In this document: piece by piece, positions 47,331 to 59,444 of the stretch | How positions within the stretch are numbered: the stretch's first letter is position 1 | Layout: every line of letters begins with the position of its first letter | Notes under the pieces: model-generated | The model's database searches: none | What the model saw: the letters and a program-made list of their open reading frames with translations, nothing else | What the model was told of the DNA's origin: nothing | Program-made: the position numbers and the translations under genes | From: Cyrtodaria siliqua | Taxonomy: Eukaryota > Mollusca > Bivalvia > Adapedonta > Hiatellidae | Direction: 5' to 3' | Length of the DNA stretch: 64,000 nt | Assembly (NCBI GenBank): GCA_037043455.1 | Contig: JAWPHD010004454.1 | Coordinates: 1-64,000 of the forward strand

Positions 47331-48000
47331 CAGAAATAGGGGCAAGAGGCCCAGGCCCTTCAATAGGGGGGAAAACATGATTTTTGAGTTAAAGGGGAAA
47401 AAAGAATGCGATTTCGAAACATGAGAAAGTTAGAGGGGGGAAATAATGTTCAGCAAAAAAAAAAATTTTTTTTTTTATGGGAATTTTCTCATCCAAAGAG
47501 GAGGAAAAAGTATTCTGTTTCGCTAGGGGAAGGGGCCGATATGGAAGGGGCCGAATAACGGCCCATTATTCTGAATTGAAAAACCCCCTGAAATATAACA
47601 ATTACTTGCATAGGACATGAAGAGTAATGCATTACAAGTAACAGTCTCAAACCAGAGTACATTTCTGACTGTTCAATAGCTCATAATACGTAACTTCCTC
47701 CCATGAACCCTTAACCCACTAAACAAGACTATAATAGCCCATGAGTCCATTGTAAACCCAAATCAGCCTGCCAGTAACTCGCAAACCAAAAAAATGTCTG
47801 GCTGCTGATCAGTCACATAAATGGGATGGTCTTAATTCAAAGAAAGAACAGTCCATTATATATATGTAGCGGGTTATGCATTAAATAAATTATTGATCAC
47901 TACTGAATCTCCAAATAGCACATGTTATCTTTGAACTCTCCAGTTTCTAATAATCATGACATTCAATCTGTGAACTCCCTTTGTTACTAATAATCCTTAC
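47331..48000. other. Unassigned, G-rich patch
   Basis: 47340-47590 has purine-rich 'ggggaaggggccg' stretches and a poly-A/T junction at 47456-47476. No gene. Confidence 0.4.
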
Positions 48001-48006
48001 ATGACG

Positions 48007-48357
48007 CATCGTACCCCGTGTACATACGTGTACTCGTCAGTCAGACATCGTACCCCGTGTACATACGTGTACTCATCAATCAGACATCGTACCCCGTGTA
48101 CATACGTGTACTCATCAATCAGACATCGTACCCCGTGTACATACGTGTACTCGTCAGTCAGACATCGTACCCCGTGTACATACGTGTACTCATCAATCAG
48201 ACATCGTACCCCGTGTACATACGTGTACTCATCAATCAGACATCGTACCCCGTGTACATACGTGTACTCATCAATCAGACATCGTACCCCGTGTACATAC
48301 GTGTACTCATCAATCAGACATCGTACCCCGTGTACATACGTGTACTCGTCAGTCAGA
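48007..48357 (+). repeat. 39-bp minisatellite, 9 near-identical copies
   Basis: Copies start at 48007 and every 39 bp to 48319. Only two unit variants exist, ending 'tcgtcagt' or 'tcatcaat', in the order 1-2-2-1-2-2-2-2-1. The period is 13 codons, and two plus-strand frames are open throughout (RHRTPCTYVYSSI repeats). The extreme homogeneity indicates recent expansion. Confidence 0.95.
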
Positions 48358-48479
48358 CAAAGGTACTAGCAAAATAGCGAATAACTCTAAATAAATTAAT
48401 TCAATATTTTCTCTCCAAATCTTAACTTTCCTGCAATGGCCCATCTCGGCATCTCATGCAAGTCACATTTGATGTGTGT

Positions 48480-48980
48480 CAACAGATGTTTAGTTGACAT
48501 GTATGAATGTAGTTGACAGGTATGCATGTTGTTCAGTAATTGACAGATGTGTAGTTGACTGGTATGTAGTTGATAGGTAATGTAGTTTGGTAATTGACAG
48601 ATGTGTAGTCAACAGGTATGAATGTATTTTGGTAATTGATATATGTGTAGTTGACTGATATTTAGTTGACAGGTATTAATGTAGTTTGGTAATTGACAGG
48701 TGTGTAGTTGACAGGTATTAATGTAGTTTGGTAATTGACATATGTGTAGTTGACAGGTGTGTAGTTGACAAGTATTAATGTAGTTTGGTAATTGACATGT
48801 GTAGTTGACTGGTATGTAGTTGACAGGTATTAATGTAGTTTGGTAAATGACATATGTGTAGTTGACAGGTGTGTAGTTGACAGGTATTAATGTAATTTGG
48901 TAATTGACAGATGTGTAGTTGACAAGTGTGAATGTAGTTGAGAGGTATGAATGTTGTTTGGTAATTGACAAATGTCCAGG
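48480..48980 (-). repeat. Composite minisatellite ('gtagttgacaggt')
   Basis: Interspersed short units 'tgtagttgacaggt' and 'attaatgtagtttggtaatt' are combined into longer repeats of about 55-100 bp. The minus-strand frames (NYTPVNY, HTCQL repeats) are shadows. Confidence 0.9.
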
Positions 48981-49129
48981 TACTCAAAAGCACTCAAAAC
49001 CAATCCTCATTGAACATAGTGTTAACTAATCAGGTATACATTCAAATTCTCATGGTAAATGAATGAGTCAATATCACATAAGCTTGTTCACATATTCGCA
49101 TCGCGTCCCGTTTTATTGTTTAACAGATA

Positions 49130-49610
49130 ACATGGTTGCTAATTGCTGTACCTTTTTGGTATTATGTGAAAATACATTATGAAAGGTTACATTCCACCAA
49201 TTATTCAGACTTCATAAGGTAACACTCCACTAATTGTTACATAAGATTCCACTAAGTTTTTTATTATGTATCCTGTAATTTAAAAGATAATCGTTTCATA
49301 TTTTCTTTTTTTGGATGTGAAAATACATTATGAAAACCACTTAATGTTACATTCCACTAATCATACAGACTTCATAAGGTTACACTCCACTAATTTTTAC
49401 AGAAGATTCCATTTATTTATACCCCCTCGCCAAACAAGGCTGTGTGGGGCTATGTAGGAGAATCACTTTCGAGTTATTTAGCAGATAATGGTTGCATATT
49501 TGCTTTTCTATTTAGGTATGATGTGGCAATACTTAATGAAAACCATATACGGATACACTCCACTAATTATAAGACTTCATAAGGTGACACTCCACTTTTT
49601 ACTTAAGACT
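49130..49610 (+). repeat. Tandem ~170-bp repeat, 3 copies
   Basis: Shared: 'tgtgaaaatacattatgaaa', 'acttcataaggtaacactcc' and 'actaattgttacataagatt'. Copies start near 49137, 49300 and 49480. Confidence 0.75.
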
Positions 49611-50035
49611 ATATATATTTTAATAATTTGTCGCGTTATTTTAACATATTGCATATTGTCTTTTCCTTTTTCTTATTTAATATGTCCACATATTTTTATA
49701 ATTATTTGCAATTGAGACTCGGCTTCAGATTATTCTCACGCATCCATATTAAGGAAGGGATGTCTATTCTGACTCAGGACACCAATGTGGGAGTATTAAT
49801 CATCTTCAAATTCTTTGCATTAAATTTGTTCTTTTATGAATTTAAATGCAAATACAGAATCAGTACCTTTTTTGGAGGATACACACAAATTCAAACGGGT
49901 CACCAAGCCGGGGTATTAATCACCTTTAGTAATAGCTCTATAGTTGTGGGGGTCATTCCATTTGTACTGTAACCAAATGTATTAGGCGGTTATTTCTACT
50001 GTTCATTTAAACACAAACCCAATCAACTGGAATGA
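49611..50035. other. Unassigned DNA
   Basis: A weak direct repeat ('gtattaatcac-ctt') lies at about 49790 and 49910. The 114-residue frame 49628-49972 has no recognised domain. Confidence 0.35.
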
Positions 50036-50880
50036 TTGTACCCATTACAGCAGGAAGCAAGGGCAGAGCAAGTGGATATAGATTACAGGAGTTGAAGCAC
50101 CTTTAAATTTAAAATAATGTTAAATTTGTGTTGCCTACTACTAAAATCTAAAACACTATTACACAACAAACTTTAATATTTAAGTATTCAAGATCATTAT
50201 CAAGTAATGTTATGTAGAAAGTAAGGGCAGATAAAAAAATACAAAAGCTATAGTTCTTTTTAATTTAATGTCAAATCTTAATATTGTAAAATTTGTATTG
50301 GCTTCTCCTAAAAAACAGTAAGCGCTAACCACTCCAAATTTGATGTTCAAGGTCAGTACCAAGTAATGATTTGTAGGAAGCAAGGGCAGATAAGATTAAT
50401 ACAAATTACAAGAGTTATACACTATCATTTAATGTGAAGTTATTGTAAAGTTTGTGTTAACTGTAAGGGCTAACCATATCAAACTTAGTTTTCTATCTTA
50501 TTATCAAGTAATTTGTGTTGGAAGCAAGAGCAGATAATTGGGTACAGATTGCAAAAGTAATAGCGCTTTTATAATACTTTAATGTAAGGTCTTAATATGG
50601 TAATATTTGTGTTGCCTGCATCTTAAAAAATAATAGGAGCTAACCACAACTGATGTGATGTGCAACAAATGATGTGTAGGAAACAGGGGCAGATAAATTG
50701 GATAAATACAGGAGGAATTGCCCTTGATATTTGATAGAAAATCTATATAGTAAAATAGTGTGTTGTTTATTTCTAAACAACTATCAGGACTAACCACACA
50801 ACACTTGGTGGACAAGATCTTAATCAAGCAATCAAGTGTGGGAGGCAAGGGCAGATATTAAAATAGTAACTACTCAAGTT
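50036..50880 (+). repeat. Tandem ~120-bp repeat, second array
   Basis: Same family as 45.06-46.08 kb: 'aagcaagggcagata', 'aagtaatgatttgtaggaagc' and 'gcgctaaccactcc'. About 6-7 units, more diverged. Confidence 0.8.
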
Positions 50881-51059
50881 ATCAGCTTTCCTATTTTGTT
50901 GAAAAGTTGAAAAGTATATTGCAATTACATGTATTGTAAAATGTGTGTCATCTACTCCTCTTAATTAAACAATCTTGACGTTTTTTATCATTAAAATCAG
51001 CCTTTTGATTTATTATTTCAGTATAATTTTTACTTTAAACCTGCTTGCATATAATTAAA

Positions 51060-52460
51060 TAGGATTTTTTTAGCTGTAATGGTTTTGAATCTCTACAGGC
51101 CTAAGGCCAGCAGAGCTGATGGGATGGTGAGTTGTCCTCCATATGGCCTTCGTCCATCTGTTAACTTTTTCCTAGTGAACACGATAGGGCCTTCATTGTT
51201 CATGATAGGGCCTTCATTGTTCATGATAGGGCCTGCATTATTAATCGGATATTAATCATACTTTACCAGGGTCTTTATATCGATGAATTTTTGCGCACAA
51301 TATGACCTATTTATGTGTTGACATGCCGTAAAACACCATTCATTCATTATATCGATGAAAATTTGTAGGAGTTCAATAAATAGTCAGATCGCTTTGGTAA
51401 CACCTGAGTTATGGCCCTTGGTTTGTTGGAAGATGTCATATTCTGCCTTGTGGATTTTATAGCACCTTCATTTTGAACTTTACCAAATTCGGCGAGATTG
51501 TTGATATTAATAAAAGCTTGGATAAGTTCAAAACCCAGCTATATCGCACTAGGAACACCTGAGTTATGGCCCTTTGATTAATTGAAAAAATGCCATATTC
51601 AGCTTTGTCAAAACTCTAACACCTCCATTTTGTTTGTATTTTATCTATACCAAGCTTGGCCATATTGTTGATATTGATGATGGCTTGGACAAGTTTGAAA
51701 TCCAACTATATGGGATAGGTAACATCAGAGTTATGTGCCTTTGAATTAATTGAAAAATGCCATATTCAGCCTTTTGAACACTTTAACATCATTTTGTATT
51801 TGATCTTCACCAAACTTGGCCACACTGTTGATATTATTGAAAGCTTGGAAATGTTTGAAAATCAAACGTATCAGAATAGTTGCAACAGAATTACGGCCCT
51901 TAATTTATTTCAGAATGCCATATTCAGTCTTGTGAACACTCCAACACCTTCATTTTTATTTGATCTTTACCAAACTTGGCCAGATTGTTGATGTTGATGA
52001 AAGTTTAGACAAGTTCGAAAAACACCTATATCAGATTAGTAACACCAGATTGATGGTCCCTGATTTATTGGAAAATGCCATATTCTGCTTTGTGAAAACT
52101 CGGGCAAATTCATTTTGTATTTGATCTAAACCAGACTTAGCCAGATTGTTGATATCAGTGAAAGATGAATCATATTTGAAAACCAGCTATTATAATGCAT
52201 TGGAAACACCAGAGTTGTAGCCCTTGATTTATTGAAAAATGCCATATTGCACCTTGTGAACACTCTAGCACCTTCATTTTGTGTCTGAAACTTTACCAAC
52301 CGAACTTGGTAAAATTGTTGATATCAGTTTAAGCACTAGATTAGGAACACCAGAGTTATGACCCTTGATTTATTGAAAAATGCTATATTTTGTTTTGTTA
52401 AATCTCTAGGAAACTTCATTTTTCATTTGATCTTTATCAAACTTGGTCAAGAATGTTTAT
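51060..52460 (+). mobile_element. Family A-like element without 3' end
   Basis: The decayed 5' end reads 'ctctacaggcctaaggccag' and 'cagagctgatgggatgg'. About nine ~145-bp units follow ('gatctttaccaaacttggcc', 'agattgttgatat', 'gaaagcttggacaag', 'gttatggcccttga'). A SINE family II 3' tail is inserted at 51294-51346. No terminal hairpin is found. Confidence 0.65.
51294..51346 (+). mobile_element. SINE family II 3' tail fragment
   Basis: 'gtgttgacatgccgtaaaac' and 'accattcattcattat' match the 3' end of the family II SINEs. 'atatcgatga' occurs on both sides (51278 and 51348), consistent with a target duplication. Confidence 0.65.
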
Positions 52461-52970
52461 GTCAATAAACGCTTAAACAAATTCAATAAACAGCTAAATT
52501 TGAGCAGACCTCAAAGTGATCTATTGAGATCACTCTTTGTTCATCGTCCATCCATCATTAGCCGCTTCTTCAAACAACTTCCCCTCAGATTTGTGAAAAT
52601 TAGGTCAATGCGTCATCGAAGACGGTGGTCTTGACCAGAAAAGGTTGAAACCTTGAAAATCTTTTTCTCAAGAACCTTTGAACAGATTTCCGTGTTTTTC
52701 CTTACAAACGATCGGAAACCCCTAGGCTATCCAATGTATTCAAATGAAATCCCCAGGGTGAAAAATGATCATGCCACAGGGGTCCAAAGTTTGAACACAG
52801 AGATTTTGCATTTGTGTCAAAACAGTTTATGGATCTCGACTTAGCGATCACAATGTCATCCGGGTGTATATACTGATCTTGACTTAGCGGTATATGTTTG
52901 TCAGTTAGTTTTATATCTAAATCATTATTTGCAAGGTTTTTACCAAAAATCACCAGAATATTTCTTATAA
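52461..52970. repeat. Core-like and unassigned sequence
   Basis: Some element core phrases ('ttttctcaagaacctttgaa', 'agatttccgtg') occur, and 'gatctcgacttagcg' and 'gatcttgacttagcg' form a local duplication. No gene is seen. Confidence 0.4.
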
Positions 52971-53952
52971 GGAGCATAACATGATGTGTGTAAGGGTTAA
53001 AGTTGCCACAATGTACCAACTATTGGTCATCTGTTGGTTATACCTGAAGGTATTGGTGGTCTAGAGGTATCTTGTGTGTCTATATCGTCTATAGGAGCGT
53101 AACATGATGTGTGTAAGGGTTAAAGTTGCCACAATGTACCAACTATTGGTCATCTGTTGGTTATACCTAAAGGTATTGGTGGTCTAGAAATATCTTGTGT
53201 GTCTATATCATCTATAGGAGCGTAACATGATGTGTGTAAGGGTTAAAGTTGCCACAATGTACCAACTATTGGTCATCTGTTGGTTATACCTGAAGGTATT
53301 GGTGGTCTAGAGGTATCTTGTGTGTCTATATCGTCTATAGGAGCGTAACATGATGTGTGTAAGGGTTAAAGTTGCCACAATGTACCAACTATTGGTCATC
53401 TGTTGGTTTTTCCTGAAGGTATTGGTGGTCTAGAAGTATCTTGTGTGTCTATATCGTCTATAGGAGCGTAACATGATGTGTGTAAGGGTTAAAGATGCCA
53501 CAATGTACCAACTATTGGTCATCTGTTGGTTATACCTGAAGGTATTGGTGGTCTAGAAATATCTTGTGTGTCTATATCGTCTATAGGAGCATAACATGAT
53601 GTGTGTAAGGGTTAAAGTTGCCACAATGTACCAACTATTGGTCATCTGTTGGTTTTTCCTGAAGGTATTGGTGGTCTAGAAGTATCTTGTGTGTCTATAT
53701 CGTCTATAGGAGCGTAACATGATGTGTGTAAGGGTTAAAGATGCCACATTATGTACCAGCTATTGGTCATCTGCTGGTTATACCTGAAGGTATTGGTGGT
53801 CTAGAAGTATCTTGTGTGTCTATATCATCTATAGGAGCGTAACATGATGTGTGTAAGGGTTAAAGATGCCACAATGTACCAACTATTGGTCATCTGTTGG
53901 TTATACCTGAAGGTATTGGTGGTCTAGAAGTATCTTGTGTGTCTATATCGTC
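52971..53952 (+). repeat. 123-bp minisatellite, 8 copies
   Basis: Copies start at 52971, 53094, 53217, 53340, 53463, 53586, 53709 and about 53834 and differ at few positions. The unit contains 'ggagcgtaacatgatgtgtg', 'gccacaatgtaccaactatt' and 'ggtattggtggtctag'. The seventh copy has a 2-bp insertion. High identity suggests recent amplification. Confidence 0.95.
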
Positions 53953-54689
53953 CCATAGTTTTCAACTGATTCTTTCGAAACTGTCAGGATGCTTACTTTT
54001 GATGTTAAGATGTGCATACGGATTTGGCATAAAAATCGACCTTACCGGAGTTATGACACATTTAACTTAAAATTTTACGTTTTCCGAGGATTATTTTCAT
54101 TGAGTGGATCCATGTCCCATGGACACATTTCTAGCTAATAATTCAGTTTCAATCTCTCCCTTAGTTCTGTCCTCCAGTCAGTCTTCTGAAATTTGCTTTC
54201 TTTCATTGTTTGGTCCCCGAGTGTTTGTTTTGGCATTCTTCTATATAAAAATGAACAATCGTTCCTTTGTCATGTTTAAGGTGTAAGTATCTGCACAAAC
54301 TAAAAGATGTATTTCATAATTGTAAATTAAGAGTAAATGTATATACACTTGTAAAAGTACTTCTTCAGAAGGTAAAATTAATTTGCCCAGTCCTCCCTGT
54401 ACTATCAAATTGTCAAGATCTCGACTCTGACCTAGTAGCAGTGATGTTTTTGGTCGTTTTTACTACCGAATATCGGCAGCTTCCCCTAGAAAAAAAAGCT
54501 CCCAATTTAATGCATATTTTCCCAATTAGAATGATACACAAATTTGAAATATTAAATTAACACTTAAGTATTGGGAAAAGTGCTTTCCGTAAGCGTATTC
54601 CATTGTAATTTCCGCGAAAACGGATATCGTCGTTCAACCAGGTTGGGGTAAAAGCCGTACTGTATCTCCATAACAATAATCAATAGTCC
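53953..54689. other. Unassigned DNA
   Basis: Frames at 54104-54286 and 54267-54560 overlap but show no family I know. The latter is 97 residues with HKLKDVFHNCKLRVNV and VLPVLSNCQDLDSD. A coding role is possible but unsupported. Confidence 0.3.
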
Positions 54690-56398
54690 GTCCGTTAACT
54701 TTTGCTTGTGTACACTCTAGAGGCCACATTTCTGATGCAATCATCATGAAACTTTGTCAGAATGTTTGTCTCAATGAAATCTCGGTCAAGTTCAAAAATG
54801 GGTCATGTGGGGTCAAAAACTAGGTCACTAGGTCAAATATTGGAAAAACCTTGTGTACACTCTAGAGGCCATATTTTAGACCCGAGCTTGATGCAGCTTT
54901 GTCAGAATGTTTGTCTTAATTATATCTTGGTTAAGTTTGAAAATGGGTCACATGGGGTTAAAAACTAGGTCACTAGGTCAAATACTTGAAAAACCTTGTG
55001 TACACTCTAGAAGCCGTATTTCTGACCCAATCTTGATGAAACATTGTCAAAATGTTTGTCTTAATTTTATCTTGGTCAAGTTCAAAAATGGGTCACATGG
55101 TGTTAAAAACTAGGTCACTAGGTCAAACTTTGGAAAAACCGTGTGTACACTCTAGAGGCCATACTTTTGACCTGATCTTAATGAAACTTTGTCAGAATGT
55201 TTGTCTCAATAAAATCTCGGTCAAGTTCAAAAATGGGTCATGTGGGGTCAAAAACTAGGTCACTAGGTCAAATACTTGAAAAAACTTGTGTACACTCTAG
55301 AGGTCATATTTGTTACCCAATCTTGATGAAACTTTGTCAAATTGTTTATCTTAATTATATCTTGATCAAGTTCGGAAATGGGTCACATGAAGGTAAAAAC
55401 TAGGTCACTAGGTCAAATATTGAAAAAAACTTGTGTACACTCTAGAGGCCATATTTTTTGACCTGAGCTTAATGCAACTTTGTCAGAATGTTTGTCTTAA
55501 TTATATCTTGGTCAAGTTTGAAAATGGGTCACATGGGGTTAAAAACTAGGTCACTAGGTCAAATACTTGAAAAACCTTGTGTACACTCTAGAAGCCGTAT
55601 TTCTGACCCAATCTTGATGAAACTTTGTCAAAATGTTTGTCTTAATTATATCTTGGTCAAGTTCAAAAATGGGTCACATGGTGTTAAAAACTAGGTCACT
55701 AGGTTAAACTTTGGAAAAACTGTGTGTACACTCTAGAGGCCATATTTTTGACCCGATCTTGATGCAATTTTGTCAGAATATTTGTCTCAATTATAGCTTG
55801 CAAAAATTTGAAAATGGGTCACACAGGGTCGAAAACTAGGTCACTAGGTCAAATACTTGAAAAACCTTGTGTACACTCTAGAGGCCATATTTCTGACCCG
55901 ATCTTGATGAAACTTGGTCGAAATGTTGTCTTATTTATATTTTGGTAAAGTTCGAAAATGGGTCCCATGGGGTCAAAAACTAGGTCACTAGGTCAATACT
56001 TGAAAAACCTTGTGTACACTCTAGACGCCATATTTTTTTCATTCGATCTTTATCAAACTTTACCAGATTGTTAATGTCAATAACAGCTCGGTAAAGTTTG
56101 TTTTTAGCTTATGGGATGGTGTGTTGTCCGTTTTCCGTCGTCCGTCGTCCGTTAACTTTCTTGTGTACACTCTAGAGGCCACATTTCTGATGCAATCATC
56201 ATGAAGCTTTGTCAGAATGTTTGTCTCAATGAAATATTGGTCAAGTTCAAAAATGGGTCATGATGGGTCAAAAACTAGGTCACTAGGTCAAATACTTGAA
56301 AAACCTTGTGTACACTCTAGACACCATGTAGTACGACTCGATTCATCAATGGTATAACAGCCAGTAGAGCGTTCACAGGCCCTCTTGGGCCTCTTGTT
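54690..56398 (+). mobile_element. Family A-type array A3 with DR2 sites
   Basis: About 10 units of ~146 bp: 'cttgtgtacactctagagg', 'gatcttgatgaaactttgtc', 'aatgtttgtctcaat' and 'gggtcaaaaactaggtcac'. Each unit has AGGTCACTAGGTCA. A hairpin-less 5' remnant 'tttttagcttatgggatgg' lies at 56101. The array ends with GCCAGTAGAGC, AGGCCC-tctt-GGGCCT (about 56377-56392) and CTTGTT. The five similar 68-codon frames are one repeat unit read five times. Confidence 0.75.
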
Positions 56399-56650
56399 AT
56401 TACTTGAATTCCTCAAACAGTTTTAAATGGGTTGTTCCCAAACTTCATATACACATAACAACTGATGACCTTATGTTCCTCTCCATCAAACGTTGTTGAT
56501 TGCCTAATTTCTTACAGAATGATGGCCCTTTGTTTGAATTAGAGTTAAAGCAGGGGTATTCATCACCTTCAGTGGAAAAAAAATCGGTTAAAAGATTGGC
56601 ATAAACCAGGGGGGCAGGCAGCGGCAGCGTGTGGGCGTCAACATTTTGTG
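56399..56650. other. Unassigned repeat fragment
   Basis: 'gttttaaatgggttgttccc' and 'acaactgatgacct' match 30.68 kb. No gene. Confidence 0.45.
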
Positions 56651-59444
56651 TTTTTTAGCTCTACTGGCCGAAGGCCAGAAGAGCTTATGGGATGGCGAGT
56701 TGTCCGTCGTCCGTCCGTCGTCCGTCGTTAACTTTTGGCTTGTGAACACTCTAGGGCCTTCATTATTAATCAAATCTTTACGAAACTTTACCAGTGTCTT
56801 TATATCAATAAAAGCTCGGACAAGTTCGAAAACCAGCCGGATCGGATAAATTTCACCAGAGTTATGGCCCTTGTTTTGCTGAAAAATGCCATATTAAGCC
56901 TTGTGAACACTCTAGCACCTTCATTTATTATTTGATCTTTACCAAACTTGCACAGATTGTTAATATCAATGAAAGCTCGGACAAGTTCGAAAACCAGCCA
57001 AATCGGTTTGGTAACACCGGAGTTATGGCCCTTGTCTTTCTGAAAATTGCTATTTTCTGCCTTGTGAACGCTCTAGCACCTTCATTTATTATTTGATCGT
57101 TACCAAACTTGCACAGATTGTTAATACCAATTATAGCTTGGACAAGTTCGAAAATCAGCTGAATTGGGTCAGTAAAACCAGAGTTATGGCCCTTGTTTTT
57201 TCTGAAAATTGCTATTTTCTGCCTTGTGAACGCTCTAACACCTTCATTTATTATTTGATTGTTACCAAACTTGCACAGATTGTTAATACCAATGATCGCT
57301 TGGACAAGTTCGAAAATCAGCTAAATTGGGTCAGTAACACCAGAGTTATGGCCCTTGTTTTTTCTGGAAAATGCTATTTTCTGCCTTGTGAACACTCTAG
57401 GGCCTTCAATATTAATCGGACCTTTACTTAACTTTGCCAGTGTCTTTATATCAATGAAAGCTCGGACAAGTTTGAAAACCCGCAAGATCGAAATAATTTC
57501 ACCGGAGTTATGGCCCTTGTTTTGCTGAAAAATGCCATATTAAGCCTTGTGAACACTCTAGCACCTTCATTTATTATTTGATCTTTACCAAACTTGCACA
57601 GATTGTTAATATCAATGAAAGCTCGGACAAGTTTGAAAACCAACTAGATCGGCCCATTAACAGGGGAGTTATTGCCCTTGATTTAGTTAAAAATGCTATA
57701 TTTTGCCTCATTCAGACAATAGGGCCTTCATCTTTCATCCAATCTTTACCAAACTTTACCAGATAGTTTATATAAATGAAAGCTCGGACAACTTTGACGA
57801 CCATCTAGATCGGACCATTAACAGCGGAGTTATGGCCCTTGATTTAGTTAAAAATGCTATATTTTGGACTCGTTAAGACGATAGGGCCTTTATCTTTCAT
57901 TCGATCTTTACCAAACTTTACCACATTGTTTATATAAATGGAAGCTCGGACAATTTCGAAGACCAGCCAGATCAGACCAGTAACAGGGGAGTTATGGCCC
58001 TTGATTTAGTTAAAAATGCTATATTTTGCCTCATTAATTCGATAGGGCCTTTATCTTTCATCTGATCTTTACAAAACTTTACCGGATTGTTTATATTAAT
58101 GACAGCTCAGACAATTTCGAAAACCAGCCAGATCGGACCAGTAACATATGAGTTATGGCCCTTGATTCTGTTAAAATGCTATATTTTGCCTCGTTAAAAT
58201 GATAGGGCCTTCATTTTTCATGCGATCTTTATGAAACTTTATGAGATTGTTCCTATCAATGAAAGCTTGGTCAAGTTCGGAAACCAGCTAGATCGGACCA
58301 GTAACAGTGGGGTTATGGCCCTTGATTTAGTTAAAAATCCTATATTTTGCCTCAAGACGATAGGGCCTTCATCTTTCATCCGATCTTTAAGAAACTTTAC
58401 CAGATTGTTAATATCAATGAAAGCTTGGATGAGTTCGAAAACCATCCAGATTGGACCATTTACATCGGAGTCATGGCCCTTGATTTTCTGAAATATGCTA
58501 CATCTTGGCCTCATTAAGATGAAAGGGCCTTCATTTGACCGGATTTCATTGAAACTTTGCAGGGATGATCAGTACCAAGCCTAGTTGTACATAGTCGCCG
58601 TGTTCCAGTTGAATGATTTTGGCAGAGTTATAGCCCTTTAAAGGTTTTAATACACAAACGTTGTTCTGACTAGTTCTCCTGAACCCATGGCCGGATTAAA
58701 CAAAACTTTTTAGGGATGATCTATTCTTTATCTAGTTGTGCACATCATCGCCGTGTTCCGGTTGAATGATTTTTGGCGGAGTTGGGGCCCTTTAAAGGTT
58801 TTAATACACAAACTTTGTTCTGACTAGTTCTCCTGAATCTGGCCGGATTTAAACGAAGCTTTTTAGGGATGATCAATTCCATGTCTAGTTGTGCAAATCA
58901 TTGGCATATTCCCTTTAAAGGTTTTAATACACAAACTTTGTCTGATTTACTTGTCCTGAACCCCTCGCCAGATTTCAATGAAACTTTGCAGGGATGATCA
59001 GCACCAATCCTAGCTGTGCATGTCATTGTCATGTTCCGGTTTACAGATATTTGGCAGAGTTATGGCCCTTTAAAGGATTTTTTTGATACCACAATTTTTT
59101 TCCGGGCTAGTTCTCTTGAACCCCTGGCTGGATATAGACGGAACTTGACAAGGATGATCAGTATCAAGCCTAGTTTTGCATATCATCGCCATATTTCGGT
59201 TGAATGATTTTTGGCAGAGTTGTGACCCTTTAAATGTTTTAATACACAAATTTTGTCCAGATGAATCTCTTCTGAACTCTTTGCCAGATTTCAGCGATCT
59301 TGGCGAGAACGATCAGTACTAAGCCTAGTTGCACCTGTCATTGCCATGTTCTGGTTGAATGATTTTTGAAAGACTTATGTCTCCTTATACATAAACTTTA
59401 TCTTGAGCCAGTAGAGCGTCCACAGGCCCTCTTGGGCCTCTTGT
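56651..59444 (+). mobile_element. Family A element A4 (2.8 kb, both ends)
   Basis: The 5' end TTTTTTAGCTCTACTGGCC-gaa-GGCCAG, then 'aagagcttatgggatggcg', gives the clearest hairpin (56658-56684). The 3' end is GCCAGTAGAGC (about 59406), AGGCCC-tctt-GGGCCT (59423-59438) and CTTGTT. The core has about twelve ~145-bp units, then about five ~150-bp units, the same order as A1. A1 and A4 are thus full copies that differ in unit number. No transposase. Confidence 0.8.

Noticed and set aside
42227..48357. CRISPR-like regular repeats (42-, 27- and 39-bp arrays)
   Set aside because: They are head-to-tail minisatellites with no unique spacers and no cas genes, in animal-type DNA.
48001..48377. Secreted repeat-peptide gene (HRTPCTYVYSSIR repeats)
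   Set aside because: Two overlapping plus frames are both open only because the 39-bp unit is a multiple of three. No signal peptide or flanking coding sequence.
54762..55694. Five paralogous 68-residue ORFs as a gene family
   Set aside because: They are the same 146-bp repeat unit read repeatedly, overlapping each other and ending at the same motif.
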